64,000 nt of DNA, taken from contig NZ_CP109073.1 of NCBI RefSeq assembly GCF_035917415.1, positions 3,494,501-3,558,500 on the forward strand. Reading direction: 5' to 3'. This stretch comes from Streptomyces sp. NBC_01803 (GTDB taxonomy: Bacteria > Actinomycetota > Actinomycetes > Streptomycetales > Streptomycetaceae). Below the pieces are notes generated by a model that worked only from the letters and a program-made list of their open reading frames with translations, made no database searches and was not told the origin of the DNA. Shown here piece by piece: positions 52,718-62,070 of the stretch. Every line of letters begins with the position of its first letter. Position 1 is the first letter of the stretch. The translations under genes and the position numbers were made by a program.

Positions 52718-53092
52718 TCAGCCCCACACCGCTCCGGCCAGCGCGACCCCCGCGAACGTCGCGCCCAGCCCGGCCCCGGCGCCGACCAGGGCGTTGACGG
52801 CGGCGAGCCGGCGGGCGCCGCCCTCGGCCAGCCGCAACGTCTCGTAGGAGAACGTGGAGTACGTGGTCAACGCGCCGCACAGGCCGGTGCCGACGAGCTG
52901 CCGCAGCCCGGCCGGGGCCGCGCCCGCCGTGACCGCCCCGGTGAGCAGGCCGATGAGGACGCAGCCAGTCACGTTGACGGTGAACGTCCCCCACGGGAAG
53001 ACCGTGCCGTGCCGCGCGTTCACCGCACGGTCGGTCAGGTAGCGCAGCACCGCGCCCGCCATCCCGCCGACGACCACCAGCAACCAGCTCAC
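52718..53092 (-). CDS. crcB: Fluoride exporter CrcB/FluC (subunit 2)
   Basis: The 124-residue four-helix channel protein carries the FluC signatures [25 protein letters not shown] and [16 protein letters not shown] (Phe box/Thr-Ser track). The GTG at 53092 overlaps the stop of the DUF190 gene. With a second crcB upstream it likely makes a heterodimeric dual-topology channel, as in Gram-positive bacteria with paired genes. Confidence 0.94.
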   Translation of the reverse strand: MSWLLVVVGGMAGAVLRYLTDRAVNARHGTVFPWGTFTVNVTGCVLIGLLTGAVTAGAAPAGLRQLVGTGLCGALTTYSTFSYETLRLAEGGARRLAAVNALVGAGAGLGATFAGVALAGAVWG

Positions 53093-53442
53093 CAGCGGAT
53101 CACCTCGACCTCCTCCAGGGTGGCCAGGCCGATCCCGGCGTCCGCGAGCTCGGCCAGCTCGGGCAGGAACGCGCGGATCCGTTCCCCGGCGTCCACGATC
53201 ACCACCGCGACCGGCAGGCCCTCGCTCAACGACAGCAGCCTGGCGGTGTGCACGCGCCAGGAGCCGCCGAATCCCTCGACGCCCCGGAAGACGCTCGCCC
53301 CGGCGAGCCCGGCCCGGTGTGCCCGGTGGACGATCTCGGCGGCCAGCGGGCGGTGGTGCCAGGTGTCCGTCTCCGTCATATGGAGCGTCAGCCGCACCGC
53401 CGTGACCTCAGCCGTGACCTCAGTCGTCACCTCAGCCGTCAT
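53089..53442 (-). CDS. DUF190 protein between the two crcB genes
   Basis: The 117-residue PII-like DUF190 protein ([61 protein letters not shown]) commonly accompanies crcB. Its role is thought to be sensing or regulation of fluoride efflux. Both ends overlap neighbours by 4 bp (ATGA, GTGA). The first 15 residues are a repeated T-E-V-T run from 12-bp direct repeats (about 53398-53442), possibly an extended start; MTETDTW at residue 22 is another possible start. Confidence 0.88.
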   Translation of the reverse strand: MTAEVTTEVTAEVTAVRLTLHMTETDTWHHRPLAAEIVHRAHRAGLAGASVFRGVEGFGGSWRVHTARLLSLSEGLPVAVVIVDAGERIRAFLPELAELADAGIGLATLEEVEVIRW

Positions 53443-53891
53443 GAGAGCCTCCGGGGGACGAGCAGCCGGCGGGTCGCGGCGGACGCGAGCCACACCGCCG
53501 CGAGCGCCGCCGCCAGGGTCCCGGCGAGGTAGACCAGCGCCGGGGCCGCGCGGCCGGCGGACAGCAGCCGTTCGGTGTCCTGGGTATAGGTGGAGAACGT
53601 GGTGAACCCGCCGAGCACGCCGGTGCCGAGGAACGGCCGCACCAGCCGGTGCGCCGGGCGGCGGCCCTCGGTGACCGTGACCATCAGCACGCCGATCAGC
53701 GCGCAGCCGACGGCGTTGACGGCCAGCGTGGTCCAGGGGAACGCGTGGGCCGGGACCGGCCACAGCCGCAGCGCGCCGTACCGGGCGGCGCTGCCGAGCC
53801 CGCCGCCCAGTGCCACGGCGGCCAGTACCGGGACCTGCCCGTGCCCCGTCGGCGACGGTCGCCTCCGGGGCACGGGATCGGGTTCGCTCAT
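53439..53891 (-). CDS. crcB: Fluoride exporter CrcB/FluC (subunit 1)
   Basis: The 150-residue protein has a basic N-terminal arm and four helices with [28 protein letters not shown] and [16 protein letters not shown]. First of a three-gene crcB-DUF190-crcB operon with 4-bp overlaps. No crcB-type fluoride riboswitch motif was found upstream of 53891. Confidence 0.94.
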   Translation of the reverse strand: MSEPDPVPRRRPSPTGHGQVPVLAAVALGGGLGSAARYGALRLWPVPAHAFPWTTLAVNAVGCALIGVLMVTVTEGRRPAHRLVRPFLGTGVLGGFTTFSTYTQDTERLLSAGRAAPALVYLAGTLAAALAAVWLASAATRRLLVPRRLS

Positions 53892-53936
53892 GGCCGGGCA
53901 TCGTACGCGCGCCCGGCCGCCGGCGCCGTCAGCGGA

Positions 53937-55187
53937 TCAGGACCGGGCCGCTTCCGGTGCGGCGAACTCCCCGGACCCTGTGACGGGCTCGGCGACGGGG
54001 TCGGGACCGGCCACCGCGACGGCACCGGTGTCGGCGTCCGTGAACGGGTCGTCGTACAGCCCCGGCAGCGGCTCGGGCGGCGGCTCATGCGCCGCGGCGG
54101 CGGCAGCGGCAGCGGCCCGGCGGCCCCGGCCCGGCCGGAGCGAGGACTTTCCCGCCGGCTTTCCCGAGGGCCGCGCGCCCGGCCTGGCCGGCGGCCTGAC
54201 CCGCCCCTCCAGCAGCGCGCCCAGTCCCTGCACGGCGCACAGGCCCGGCTGGTCCGCGACGTTCACCGGCATCCCGGTGTTGTCGCGGACGGTGGTGACG
54301 AGTCCCGGCAGCTCCGCCGCGCCGCCGGTCAGCATGACGCCCCGGTCGGCGAGGTCCGCGACCAGGTCGGGTGGGCAGCGGTGCAGCACGCCCCGGATCG
54401 CGTCGAGCAGCGCGGTGAACGGCGGCAGCACGGCGGCCCGCAGGCTCTCCGGGTCCACCTTCACGGTGCGGGCCAGCCCGGTGGCCACGTCGCGGCCGTT
54501 CACTTCGGTGATCTCGGGGAAGTCCCCGGCCAGCGCGGCGTGCAGCGGGCGGACGGCCTGGCTGGGCAGCACCAGCTCGTGGTGGTTGCGCAGGTGCTGG
54601 ACAAGGGCGCGGTCGAACGTCTCGCCGCCCATCTGTACCTTGTCGGCGGCGACGATCTCTCCGAGCGACAGCACCGCGACCTGGGTGGTCGCGGCGCCGA
54701 CCTGCACGATCAGCGTGGCCTCCGGCTCGTCCACCGGCAGGCCGGAGCCGATACCGGCGGTGATGACGCTGTCCACCAGCTCGACACGGCGGGCGCCGAG
54801 CCCCACCAGGGTCTCCAGCGAGGCCCGGCGGGCCAGTGGGTCGGCGTCGTGCGGGATGCACACGGCGGCGCGCAGCAGCGGCTTGAAGCGCCACATGCGG
54901 CGCAGCTTCGTGCCGACCATGGCGCGGAGCATGCGCTGGGCCATTTCGATGTCGACGACCGTGCCGCCGTTGATGGGCCGGATGACGCGGATGTTGGCGG
55001 GCGTGCGCCCGGCCATCCGCTCCGCCGGGGTGCCGCACGCGATCAGAGCGCCGGTCGTGATGTTCACGGCCACCACGGACGGCTCGTCGACGATCAGGCC
55101 GTGCTGCTTGACATAGACGCGGGTACGGGCGGCACCGAGGTCCACGGCTACGGTGCAGCGGCGAAGATGATCAAGGCTGAGGGTCAT
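53937..55187 (-). CDS. mbl: MreB-like actin homologue Mbl
   Basis: The product is 416 residues from ATG 55187 (MTLSLDHLRRC, like the streptomycete Mbl start; an ATG at 55196 is alternative). It has the actin ATPase fold: phosphate 1 motif AVDLGAARTRVYV, VIRPINGGTVVDIEMAQRML, a connecting VELVDSVITAGIGSGLP, ADKVQMGGETFDRA and adenosine motif MLTGGAAELPGL. The C-terminal 100 residues are an Ala/Pro/Arg-rich extension absent from MreB. Streptomyces Mbl acts in spore-wall and envelope integrity. The phosphate 2 region is divergent, as in other Mbl paralogues. Confidence 0.9.
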   Translation of the reverse strand: MTLSLDHLRRCTVAVDLGAARTRVYVKQHGLIVDEPSVVAVNITTGALIACGTPAERMAGRTPANIRVIRPINGGTVVDIEMAQRMLRAMVGTKLRRMWRFKPLLRAAVCIPHDADPLARRASLETLVGLGARRVELVDSVITAGIGSGLPVDEPEATLIVQVGAATTQVAVLSLGEIVAADKVQMGGETFDRALVQHLRNHHELVLPSQAVRPLHAALAGDFPEITEVNGRDVATGLARTVKVDPESLRAAVLPPFTALLDAIRGVLHRCPPDLVADLADRGVMLTGGAAELPGLVTTVRDNTGMPVNVADQPGLCAVQGLGALLEGRVRPPARPGARPSGKPAGKSSLRPGRGRRAAAAAAAAAHEPPPEPLPGLYDDPFTDADTGAVAVAGPDPVAEPVTGSGEFAAPEAARS

Positions 55188-55288
55188 ACTGATCATGTTG
55201 TGTGCCCGCGACCCGGGACGCCCGCCGGAGTGCGCCGACCGGGGGTAGTGTCCGGCGCACGTCACCCGACGGGACGTCAGCCGGGGTG

Positions 55289-57268
55289 TCAGGAGGCGGG
55301 CACGGCCGGCCCCACGGGCTGTGCGACCGGCTCTCCGGCCGGCCCTCCGGCGGTCCCGTCCGCCGCCTCCGCCGCCTCGTCCTCCTCCGGCCCGTCCGCC
55401 GCCTCCTCCGCCGTGTCGAACTGCGTCCGGTACAGCTCCTCGTACCGCCCGCCGACCGCCAGCAGCTCCTCGTGCGTGCCGCGTTCGACGATCCGGCCGG
55501 CCTCGACCACCAGGATCTGGTCGGCCGCCCGCACCGTGGAGAGCCGGTGCGCGATGACCACCGAGGTGCGCCCGGCCAGGGCCTCGGCCAGCGCCTCCTG
55601 CACGGATGCCTCCGAGGTGGCGTCCAGGTGCGCGGTCGCCTCGTCCAGGATCACCACCCGGGGCTGGGCCAGCAGCAGCCTGGCGATCGTCAGCCGCTGC
55701 CGCTCGCCGCCCGAGAGGCGGTAGCCGCGCTCGCCGACGACCGTGTCCAGGCCGTCCGGCAGCCCGGCGACCAGCGCGTCGAGGCGGGCCCGGCACAGCA
55801 CGTCCCACAGCTCGTCCTCGGTCGCCTCCGGCCGGGCCAGCAGCAGGTTGGCGCGGATCGTGTCGTGGAAGAGGTGCCCGTCCTGGGTGACCAGGCCCAG
55901 CGTCCGGCGCAGTGACTCGGCCGTCAGCTCCCGCACGTCCACTCCGCCCACCCGCACGGCGCCGGCGTCGGCGTCGTAGAGGCGCGGCACGAGCTGGGCG
56001 ATGGTGGACTTCCCGGCACCCGAGGAGCCGACCAGCGCGACGAGGTGGCCCGGCTCCGCGCGGAACGAGACGCCGTGCAGCACTTGCTCGCCGCCGCGGG
56101 TGTCCAGCGTGGCGACCTCCTCCAGGGAGGCCAGCGAGACCTTGTCGGCGGCCGGGTAGGCGAAGTCGACGGCGTCGAACTCGACCGACACCGGCCCCTC
56201 GGGCACCGCGCGGGCGTCCGGCCGCTCCTCGATCAGCGGCTTCAGGTCCAGCACCTCGAACACCCGCTGGAAGCTGACCAGCGCGCTCATCACCTCGACG
56301 CGGGCGCTGGCGAGCGCCGTCAGCGGGGCGTAGAGGCGGGTGAGCAGCATGGCCAGGGCGACGACGGCGCCGGAGTCGAGGCTGCCGCGCAGCGCGTAGA
56401 AGCCGCCGAGGCCGTAGACGAGGGCGAGCGCGAGGGCGGAGACCAGCGTGAGCGCGGTGACGAACACCATCTGGAGCATGGCGGTGCGCACGCCGATGTC
56501 CCGCACCCGTGCGGCCCGCAGGGCGAACTCGGCGGACTCCTCGGCCGGCCGGCCGTACAGCTTGACCAGCGTGGCGCCCGGCGCGGAGAAACGCTCGGTC
56601 ATCTGGGTGGACATGATGGCGTTGTGGTTGGCGGCCTCGCGGGAGAGCCGGGCCAGCCGGGCGCCCGTCCGGCGGGCGGGCAGCACGAAGACCGGCAGCA
56701 GGACCAGCGCCAGCAGCGTGATCTGCCAGCTGATGCTGAGCATCACCCCCAGGGTGAGCAGGAGCATCACCACGTTGCTCAGCACGCCGGAGAGGGTGCC
56801 GGAGAACGCGCGCTGGGCGCCGATCACGTCCGAGTTGAGGCGGCTGACCAGGGCGCCCGTCCTGGTTCTGGTGAAGAACGCGATCGGCATCCGCTGCACG
56901 TGGTCGTAGACCGTGGTCCGCAGGTCGAAGATCAGCCCCTCCCCTATACGCGCCGACAGCCAGCGGGCGAGCAGCCCGATCCCGGCCTCGGCGACGGCGA
57001 TGGCGGCGATCAGCAGCGCCAGGACGACGACCGTGCGCTCGGCGGCGTCGTCGACGATCGCGTCCACCACCCGGCCCGCGAGGACCGGCGTGGCGACGGC
57101 GAGCAGGGCGGTGACGACGCTGAGCACCAGGAACGTGACGAGCGAGGCCCGGTGCGGCTGGGCGAAACGGGCGATACGGCGGAACGTCTCGCGGGTGAAG
57201 GGGCGTTGGTCGTCCTTCGCATGGCGGGCGTTGTACAGCGCGTGCCAGGCGGTCATCTCCATGCTCAT
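55289..57268 (-). CDS. ABC exporter, fused membrane and ATPase domains (MsbA/LmrA-like)
   Basis: The 659-residue half-transporter has six transmembrane helices (about residues 40-335) followed by an NBD: Walker A LVGSSGAGKSTIAQ, Q-loop, signature LSGGERQRLTIARLL, Walker B RVVILDEATAHLD and H-loop IAHRLSTV. An 80-residue Glu/Ala-rich tail ends the protein. Typical of lipid or drug export. ATG 57268, near a MerR-type promoter whose spacing suggests a leaderless or very short leader. Confidence 0.93.
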   Translation of the reverse strand: MSMEMTAWHALYNARHAKDDQRPFTRETFRRIARFAQPHRASLVTFLVLSVVTALLAVATPVLAGRVVDAIVDDAAERTVVVLALLIAAIAVAEAGIGLLARWLSARIGEGLIFDLRTTVYDHVQRMPIAFFTRTRTGALVSRLNSDVIGAQRAFSGTLSGVLSNVVMLLLTLGVMLSISWQITLLALVLLPVFVLPARRTGARLARLSREAANHNAIMSTQMTERFSAPGATLVKLYGRPAEESAEFALRAARVRDIGVRTAMLQMVFVTALTLVSALALALVYGLGGFYALRGSLDSGAVVALAMLLTRLYAPLTALASARVEVMSALVSFQRVFEVLDLKPLIEERPDARAVPEGPVSVEFDAVDFAYPAADKVSLASLEEVATLDTRGGEQVLHGVSFRAEPGHLVALVGSSGAGKSTIAQLVPRLYDADAGAVRVGGVDVRELTAESLRRTLGLVTQDGHLFHDTIRANLLLARPEATEDELWDVLCRARLDALVAGLPDGLDTVVGERGYRLSGGERQRLTIARLLLAQPRVVILDEATAHLDATSEASVQEALAEALAGRTSVVIAHRLSTVRAADQILVVEAGRIVERGTHEELLAVGGRYEELYRTQFDTAEEAADGPEEDEAAEAADGTAGGPAGEPVAQPVGPAVPAS

Positions 57269-57277
57269 GGGAGGAAG

Positions 57278-57306
57278 CCTAGAAGCTCAACATTACTTGA
57301 AGTCAA
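57278..57306 (-). promoter_or_regulatory. Promoter of the ABC exporter with MerR/SoxR-like dyad
   Basis: On the minus strand TTGACT (57306-57301) and TCTAGG (57283-57278) are 17 bp apart. A partial dyad, CTTCAAG ... TTGAG, lies in the spacer. Transcription would start about 57270, right at the ATG 57268. Confidence 0.45.
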
Positions 57307-57600
57307 GCGTCGCCCAGGGGCGCACGGCCGGGCCGGACGGCCGCCGTGAGGGAGTCGGGTCATGCGGTACATCATGGACGGCACCACTGACAACGGCGCC
57401 CCCCGCGAGGTGATCGTCGACGCGGGGGAGCGCGGCACCGTCGCGTCTCAGGCGCGGCCACGGTCCCGCGGAGCGCGGGCACCGCGAAACGGCCGCCTGC
57501 CGGCGTTTCCACGCCGATCAGCCAGCCACCCATGGTTCGTTCCGCCTCCCCGCGAAAACGCATCTTCTCGCGGGCGCCGGACCGAGACCACGTGGTGGGC
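57307..57600. other. Intergenic region between the ABC exporter and the DUF3048 gene
   Basis: About 290 bp. A plus-strand frame from ATG 57362 (MRYIMDGTTDNGAPREVIVD) and a minus-strand frame both look weakly coding, but neither has a ribosome binding site or a known family. I do not call a gene. Confidence 0.35.
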
Positions 57601-58560
57601 TCAGCCGCTCTTCTCGGCGAGCACCACCCACACCGGGCCCGGCGCGAACCGCATCGGGTCGCCGTCCGGCGTCGTGAACTCGGTGCCGTCCTCCTCGCCC
57701 GACCGCTCCCACTCGGCCGGGAACGCCTGCCCGTCGCGCAGCACCGTGGCGTCGCCGGAGCCGACCGTCTCGGTGTAGGGCGTGAAGTTTCCCAGCACGT
57801 CGTGGTATTGGGACTGCCGGATCGTCACCTCCTGGACGACGACCGTCGCCGCGCCCACGTCGGTGGCCGTGCCGTCCATGGCGACCATCCACCGCTTCTC
57901 GTCGGCGGACCAGGTGAAGGAGAACCCGGCGGCGGGGAAGCTGACGTCGTACCGCTCGGTGGGCTCGCCCCCGCCCGGCGCGTCCCCGAAGCGGAAGCCG
58001 ATGTCCGACGCCTCGCTCGCGTCGGGCGCCGCGTCCAGCACCTGCTGGGGCTTGACGTAGAGGTTGTACGGGGCCTCCCGCGCGTCGTCGCGCACATAGG
58101 CGTCGGGCACCGCGTCCGGCGACTCCGCGAAGAGCGGGGCGTCCGCGATCAGCGGCTTCAGCTTCGTCTGCACCCCGGAGTACGCCAGGGCCGGCTCCCC
58201 GAACTGCCGCAGCAGCTCAAGATCCGACTCGCGCGCGCTGCGCACCGGCCCGGTGAGATCGGGGAGGTGGCTGGAGAACACCGCCATCAGCCGGCTGCTG
58301 CCGCCCTCCACCTGTTCGACATAGACGATGTCGGCCTGGTCGAGCCCGGTGTGCGGTCGGGCGTCCGGCGAGTTGTCGATCTTGACCGCGAGCACCGGAC
58401 CGCTCTCCGCCTCCTCGCCGGTGAACGGCGACACGTCCGCCCGGTCGGCCGAGCCGCCGCCCCGGTCCCCGTTGTCGCCATCGTTCCCGCACCCGGTCAC
58501 CAGCGCTCCGAGCGCCAGGACCACGGCGAAGGTTCGTATGTTCCCAGCCACCTCAATCAC
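57601..58560 (-). CDS. DUF3048 lipoprotein
   Basis: The 319-residue lipoprotein carries a signal peptide and lipobox LVTGC (Cys24). DUF3048 segments include VLAVKIDNSPDARPHTGLDQADIVYVEQVEGGSSRLMAVF, GPVRSARESDLELLRQFG, a central SDIGFRFGDAPGGGEP, and the C-terminal domain. Widespread in Firmicutes and actinobacteria; function unknown, perhaps wall-associated. ATG 58560. Confidence 0.88.
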   Translation of the reverse strand: MIEVAGNIRTFAVVLALGALVTGCGNDGDNGDRGGGSADRADVSPFTGEEAESGPVLAVKIDNSPDARPHTGLDQADIVYVEQVEGGSSRLMAVFSSHLPDLTGPVRSARESDLELLRQFGEPALAYSGVQTKLKPLIADAPLFAESPDAVPDAYVRDDAREAPYNLYVKPQQVLDAAPDASEASDIGFRFGDAPGGGEPTERYDVSFPAAGFSFTWSADEKRWMVAMDGTATDVGAATVVVQEVTIRQSQYHDVLGNFTPYTETVGSGDATVLRDGQAFPAEWERSGEEDGTEFTTPDGDPMRFAPGPVWVVLAEKSG

Positions 58561-58666
58561 CCCAATAGCCCCTTTTGTCCACCATGCACCAGTGCACCAT
58601 GGATCGACGCGCCACGCTTCTCGCGGGAGTGATGCCCGCTCACGGGCCCGCCGCTCAGGGCCGGGG

Positions 58667-58972
58667 TCACCAGCTCGACTTGCGCACCCCCGGCAGGAAT
58701 CCGGCGTGCGCCTGGCGCCTGAGGTTGACCCGGGAGAGCCCGAACGCGCGCAGGTGCCCGCGTGGGCGGCCGTCGACGCTGTCCCGGTTGCGCACCCTGG
58801 TCGCGCTGGCGTCCCGGGGCTGGCGCCGCAGCTCCCGCCACGCGGCCTCCCGCTCGGCCTCGGGCGTCCGCGGGGCGCGGATCAGCGCCTTCAGCTCCGC
58901 CCGTCGCGCGGCGTACCGCGCGACGATCTCCTCGCGCCGCTCGTTCTTCGCGATCTTGCTCTTCTTGGCCAT
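58667..58972 (-). CDS. rpsN: Zinc-independent ribosomal protein bS14 (alternative)
   Basis: The 101-residue bS14 lacks the four zinc cysteines ([53 protein letters not shown]). Such C-minus copies replace the zinc-binding form under zinc starvation. The ATG overlaps the bL28 stop (TGATG). Second gene of the minus arm of a divergent Zur-type cluster. Confidence 0.95.
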   Translation of the reverse strand: MAKKSKIAKNERREEIVARYAARRAELKALIRAPRTPEAEREAAWRELRRQPRDASATRVRNRDSVDGRPRGHLRAFGLSRVNLRRQAHAGFLPGVRKSSW

Positions 58973-59208
58973 CAGACCCGGCCTCCCCGCGCGCGAACGC
59001 GGGCGACGGCCGCCTCGACGCCGATGGCGTCGACCGTCTTGATCCCCTTGGCGCTGAGCGTGAGCCGCACGTACCGGCCCTCGCTGGGCAGCCAGTACCG
59101 CTTGCGCTGGATGTTGGGGTCGAAGCGGCGCGAGGTGCGCACGTGCGAGTGGGAGATGGTCTTGCCGAAGCGGGGCTGTCGGCCGGTGAGCTGGCAGTGG
59201 GCGGCCAC
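58972..59208 (-). CDS. rpmB: Alternative ribosomal protein bL28
   Basis: The 78-residue bL28 ([36 protein letters not shown]) has only one cysteine and no CxxC pair, the zinc-free form. GTG 59208. First gene of the minus arm; divergent from rpmG across the Zur-like box. Confidence 0.95.
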   Translation of the reverse strand: MAAHCQLTGRQPRFGKTISHSHVRTSRRFDPNIQRKRYWLPSEGRYVRLTLSAKGIKTVDAIGVEAAVARVRARGGRV

Positions 59209-59227
59209 GATGTGATCCTTCCCTTAA

Positions 59228-59242
59228 TGAAAATGGTTCTCG
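59228..59242. promoter_or_regulatory. Probable Zur operator
   Basis: TGAAAATGGTTCTCG resembles the 15-bp streptomycete Zur box (TGAAAATGATTTTCA-like), 19 bp from rpmB and 18 bp before rpmG. A TATAGT at 59249-59254 is a likely -10 for rpmG, putting its RNA start close to the ATG at 59261. Confidence 0.75.
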
Positions 59243-59260
59243 TTTTGGTATAGTAGCGGC

Positions 59261-59425
59261 ATGGCCAGAGACGAGATACGCCCCGTGGTGAAGCTGAGAT
59301 CCACGGCGGGCACCGGGTACACGTACGTGACCCGCAAGAACCGCAGGAACGATCCCGACCGCCTTGAGCTGCGGAAATACGATCCGGTCGCGCGTCGGCA
59401 CGTCGTCTTCCGCGAAGAGCGCTGA
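59261..59425 (+). CDS. rpmG: Alternative ribosomal protein bL33
   Basis: The 54-residue bL33 ([47 protein letters not shown]) has no zinc CxxC motifs, the zinc-independent type. First gene of the plus arm, followed by rpmE2 and a CobW gene. Confidence 0.95.
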   Translation: MARDEIRPVVKLRSTAGTGYTYVTRKNRRNDPDRLELRKYDPVARRHVVFREER

Positions 59426-59451
59426 GGCGCGAGCACGTAAGGAGCACCGCC

Positions 59452-59724
59452 ATGAAGGACGGTATTCACCCGGAGTACCGGCCGGTCGTCTTCCGCGACC
59501 GCGCCGCCGGCTTCGCGTTCCTGACCCGGTCCACCGCGACCAGCGACACCACGATCGAGTGGGAGGACGGCAGGACCTACCCGGTGGTCGACGTCGAGAC
59601 CTCCTCGGCCAGTCACCCCTTCTACACCGGCACCGCGCGCGTGCTGGACACCGCCGGCCGCGTGGAGCGGTTCCAGCGCCGCTATGGCAGGCGTGAGAAG
59701 CCCGAGAAGCCCGAGGACCATTGA
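59452..59724 (+). CDS. rpmE: Alternative ribosomal protein bL31 type B
   Basis: The 90-residue bL31B ([44 protein letters not shown]) lacks the zinc-binding CxxC of type A. ATG 59452; TGA overlaps the ATG of the CobW gene. It replaces zinc-binding L31 under starvation and releases zinc. Confidence 0.96.
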   Translation: MKDGIHPEYRPVVFRDRAAGFAFLTRSTATSDTTIEWEDGRTYPVVDVETSSASHPFYTGTARVLDTAGRVERFQRRYGRREKPEKPEDH

Positions 59725-60902
59725 TGGAGCCGTCGCCCACCCCGCGCGCCCCGGCCGCCCCGCTGCCCGTGGTGCTGGTCGGCGGGCTGCACGCCGACGC
59801 CCGCCGCACCGCCGTCGCACGGCTGCTGCGGGCCGTGCCGGGCAGCCTCGCCCTCCACCACGACCTGGCCGGGGCCGCCCGGTCGACCGTCACCAGGACC
59901 GTGCGCGACGCCGGGGGCACCCTGGGCGCCGACGAGACCCCGCTGGTCAACGACTGCGCCTGCTGCGCGCTCCGCGCCGACCTGGTCCCCGAGCTGATCC
60001 GGCTGGCCGATGATGGCGCGTGCCGGCTCGCCGTCGTCGAGCTGTGGGACTCGGTGGAGCCGGCGTCCATGGCCGAGGTGATCGCCGAGCACGGCGCGGA
60101 CCGCCTCCGCTTGAGCGGTGTGGTGACCGCCGTCGACCCCGCGCTGGTGCTGCCGTATCTGGCGTGCGGTGACGACCTGGCGGAGGTCGGGCTCGCCGCC
60201 GCTCCGAGCGACCGGCGGACCGTCGCCGACACCTGGGCCCGGCAGCTCGAATACGCGCCGTTGCTGGCGCTGGCCGAGGGCCCGGAGCCGGCGGACGGGA
60301 CCGACCACGCGCTGCTTGCCCAGCTCCACCCGACCGCGCGCCGGGTGCGGGCCGGCGATCCCGGATTCGCGCGGCTGGCCACCGCCGGGTTCGACGTGGA
60401 GGCCGCGGCGGCCCGGCTGAACCCGGCCACCGCGCAGCTGCCGCAGGAGACCGAGCACGACGGCGTCGGCACGCTGGTCTGGCGGCACCGGCGGCCGTTC
60501 CACCCCGGTCGGCTGTACGCCGCGCTGGAGGACCTGACCTGCGGCGCGCCGCGCAGCCGGGGTCGTTTCTGGCTGGCCGACCGCCCGGACACGCTGCTGT
60601 CGTGGGACGCGGCGGGTGGAGCGCTCTGCGTGGAGAACACCGGGCCGTGGCTGGCCGCGTTGCCGGACGCCGCCTGGGAGCTGGCCCCGGCCACGCGCCG
60701 GGCCGCCGCCGCGCTCGACTGGGATCCGGAGTGCGGCGACCGCGTGCAGCACCTGGTCTTCACGGGCCCTGGCCTGGACGCCGACGCCCTGCGCGCGCTG
60801 CTGGCGTCGTGCCTGCTCACCGACGGCGAGTACGCCGCGGGCCGCGCCGCCTGGCGTCGGCTGGCGTCCGCGTTCGACGACCTGCTGGACCCGGTTTCCT
60901 GA
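59724..60902 (+). CDS. CobW/COG0523-family protein with altered P-loop
   Basis: The 392-residue protein is the Zur-regulated CobW-type metallochaperone usually placed after alternative ribosomal proteins. It has the CxCC metal motif (NDCACCALR, about 73-81), WDSVEPASM, and the C-terminal CobW_C domain with [17 protein letters not shown]. The expected N-terminal Walker A (GxxGxGK) is replaced by [19 protein letters not shown] with no Lys, so GTP hydrolysis may be lost or altered. Start ATG 59724 (a TTG at 59721 overlaps). Role: zinc transfer under limitation. Confidence 0.9.
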   Translation: MEPSPTPRAPAAPLPVVLVGGLHADARRTAVARLLRAVPGSLALHHDLAGAARSTVTRTVRDAGGTLGADETPLVNDCACCALRADLVPELIRLADDGACRLAVVELWDSVEPASMAEVIAEHGADRLRLSGVVTAVDPALVLPYLACGDDLAEVGLAAAPSDRRTVADTWARQLEYAPLLALAEGPEPADGTDHALLAQLHPTARRVRAGDPGFARLATAGFDVEAAAARLNPATAQLPQETEHDGVGTLVWRHRRPFHPGRLYAALEDLTCGAPRSRGRFWLADRPDTLLSWDAAGGALCVENTGPWLAALPDAAWELAPATRRAAAALDWDPECGDRVQHLVFTGPGLDADALRALLASCLLTDGEYAAGRAAWRRLASAFDDLLDPVS

Positions 60903-61048
60903 TCAACTTCCGGTTGTTTCCGGGGTGTTCACCGTGGCCGGAGCCGCCTGATTCGCGCCAATTCATTCCCGCCGGGGAACCGGGGAGGGACAAGGCCCGT
61001 CTCACAGGTGGCCTGGACCACGTGTGACGGCGTGGCGACACCGCGTCG

Positions 61049-61084
61049 TGCACGTGCATTGTTCCCGTGCATATGCACGGGAAC
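61049..61084. promoter_or_regulatory. Tandem palindromes upstream of the DUF397 gene
   Basis: TGCACGTGCA (61049-61058) is followed by a perfect 24-bp palindrome (61061-61084) whose left half is GTTCCCGTGCAT. Both contain CGTGCA half-sites. A TATGAT at 61090-61095 is a possible -10 for the DUF397 gene at 61171. The same decamer occurs at 62071-62080. Confidence 0.7.
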
Positions 61085-61170
61085 ACCGTTATGATCGTGG
61101 ACAGTCGGGTCCTATGGCCATATCTATCCGGGACCCCTGTTGCGCCGCACCGCACGACCGGGAGACACCA

Positions 61171-61407
61171 GTGCCCGACGCTTACAACGGCATCGCCGCA
61201 CATCTGCTCCGGGATGTCCTGTGGCTCAAGAGCAGCCACAGCAACTCGCAGGGCACGTGCGCCGAGTTCGCCAAGCTTCCCAGCGGAGATGTCGCCGTGC
61301 GCAACTCGCGCTTCCCCGAAGGGCCGGCGCTCGTCTACACACCGGCCGAGATGGAGGCTCTACTGCGTGGCGTGAAGGACGGCGAGTTCGACCACCTGAT
61401 CGGCTAG
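61171..61407 (+). CDS. DUF397 protein
   Basis: The 78-residue protein has DUF397 core features: WLKSSHSNSQGTCAEFAKL, GDVAVRNSRFPEGPALVYT and a C-terminal helix EMEALLRGVKDGEFDHL. GTG 61171 with GGGAGA upstream. It converges with the ATP-binding gene, overlapping by 4 bp. The matching XRE regulator gene is 0.8 kb downstream, forming a second XRE/DUF397 module. Confidence 0.88.
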   Translation: MPDAYNGIAAHLLRDVLWLKSSHSNSQGTCAEFAKLPSGDVAVRNSRFPEGPALVYTPAEMEALLRGVKDGEFDHLIG

Positions 61408-61949
61408 ACGGTTTGGAAGACCGCCCAGACCACCTTGCCATGCCGACCGCCCGTCAGCGGGCGCCAGCCCCAGCCGTCGCTGAAACACTCCACGAGGTGC
61501 AGCCCGCGCCCGGACTCGGCCGAGCCGTCCACCGAGCCCAGGCGCGGCGAGGCGTCACTCGGGTCCTGCACGGCGCATATCAACCGCCGTGCGCAGCGCA
61601 TGAGTTCCAGCTCGACCGTGGACGGCGCCGCCGGCTCGAAGTCCGCCTCCCGGGTGTGCGCGCCATGCCGCAGCGCGTTCGTCACCAGCTCGGAGACGAC
61701 CAGCGCGACCCCGTCGAACAGCTCGGGCAGCCGCCACCCTTGCAGGGTGTTACGGGTGAAGTCGCGTGCCTGACGCACGGATTCGGGCCGGGGTGGCAGG
61801 CCGAGGGTCGCGGTGCTGGACAGCGTTCGCAGGTCGGCAGGCAGGAACTGTCGCCCTAACAGGTCGAGCATGGGCGTTCCGTTGGTCCCCATGGCGCGGC
61901 ACACTCCTGGCATTGCGGCGGCACTGTCGTCCTCGGCGGCTGACGTCAT
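61404..61949 (-). CDS. ATP-binding protein, HATPase_c_2 (anti-sigma-like)
   Basis: The product is 181 residues from ATG 61949, with GGGGGTGG upstream. GHKL-type domain with N-box ELVTNALRHGAHT and G-box ESGRGLHLVECFSDGWGW. It sits between a DUF397 and an XRE gene, the arrangement seen also at 31.8-33.7 kb. It may regulate the XRE partner by phosphorylation or sequestration; unproven. Confidence 0.87.
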   Translation of the reverse strand: MTSAAEDDSAAAMPGVCRAMGTNGTPMLDLLGRQFLPADLRTLSSTATLGLPPRPESVRQARDFTRNTLQGWRLPELFDGVALVVSELVTNALRHGAHTREADFEPAAPSTVELELMRCARRLICAVQDPSDASPRLGSVDGSAESGRGLHLVECFSDGWGWRPLTGGRHGKVVWAVFQTV

Positions 61950-62070
61950 GGGCAACCACCCCCGTACCCCGCCAACGCCGACGTGATGGTGGCGGGGTTG
62001 TACTGCCACGCCGGTGACACGGCGCGTGGAACTCATGCTTCCCAAGGCTTACGGCAAATGCAAGGGCAGA

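Noticed and set aside
53892..53936. Fluoride riboswitch before the crcB operon
   Set aside because: No crcB-motif consensus was visible in the short upstream gap.
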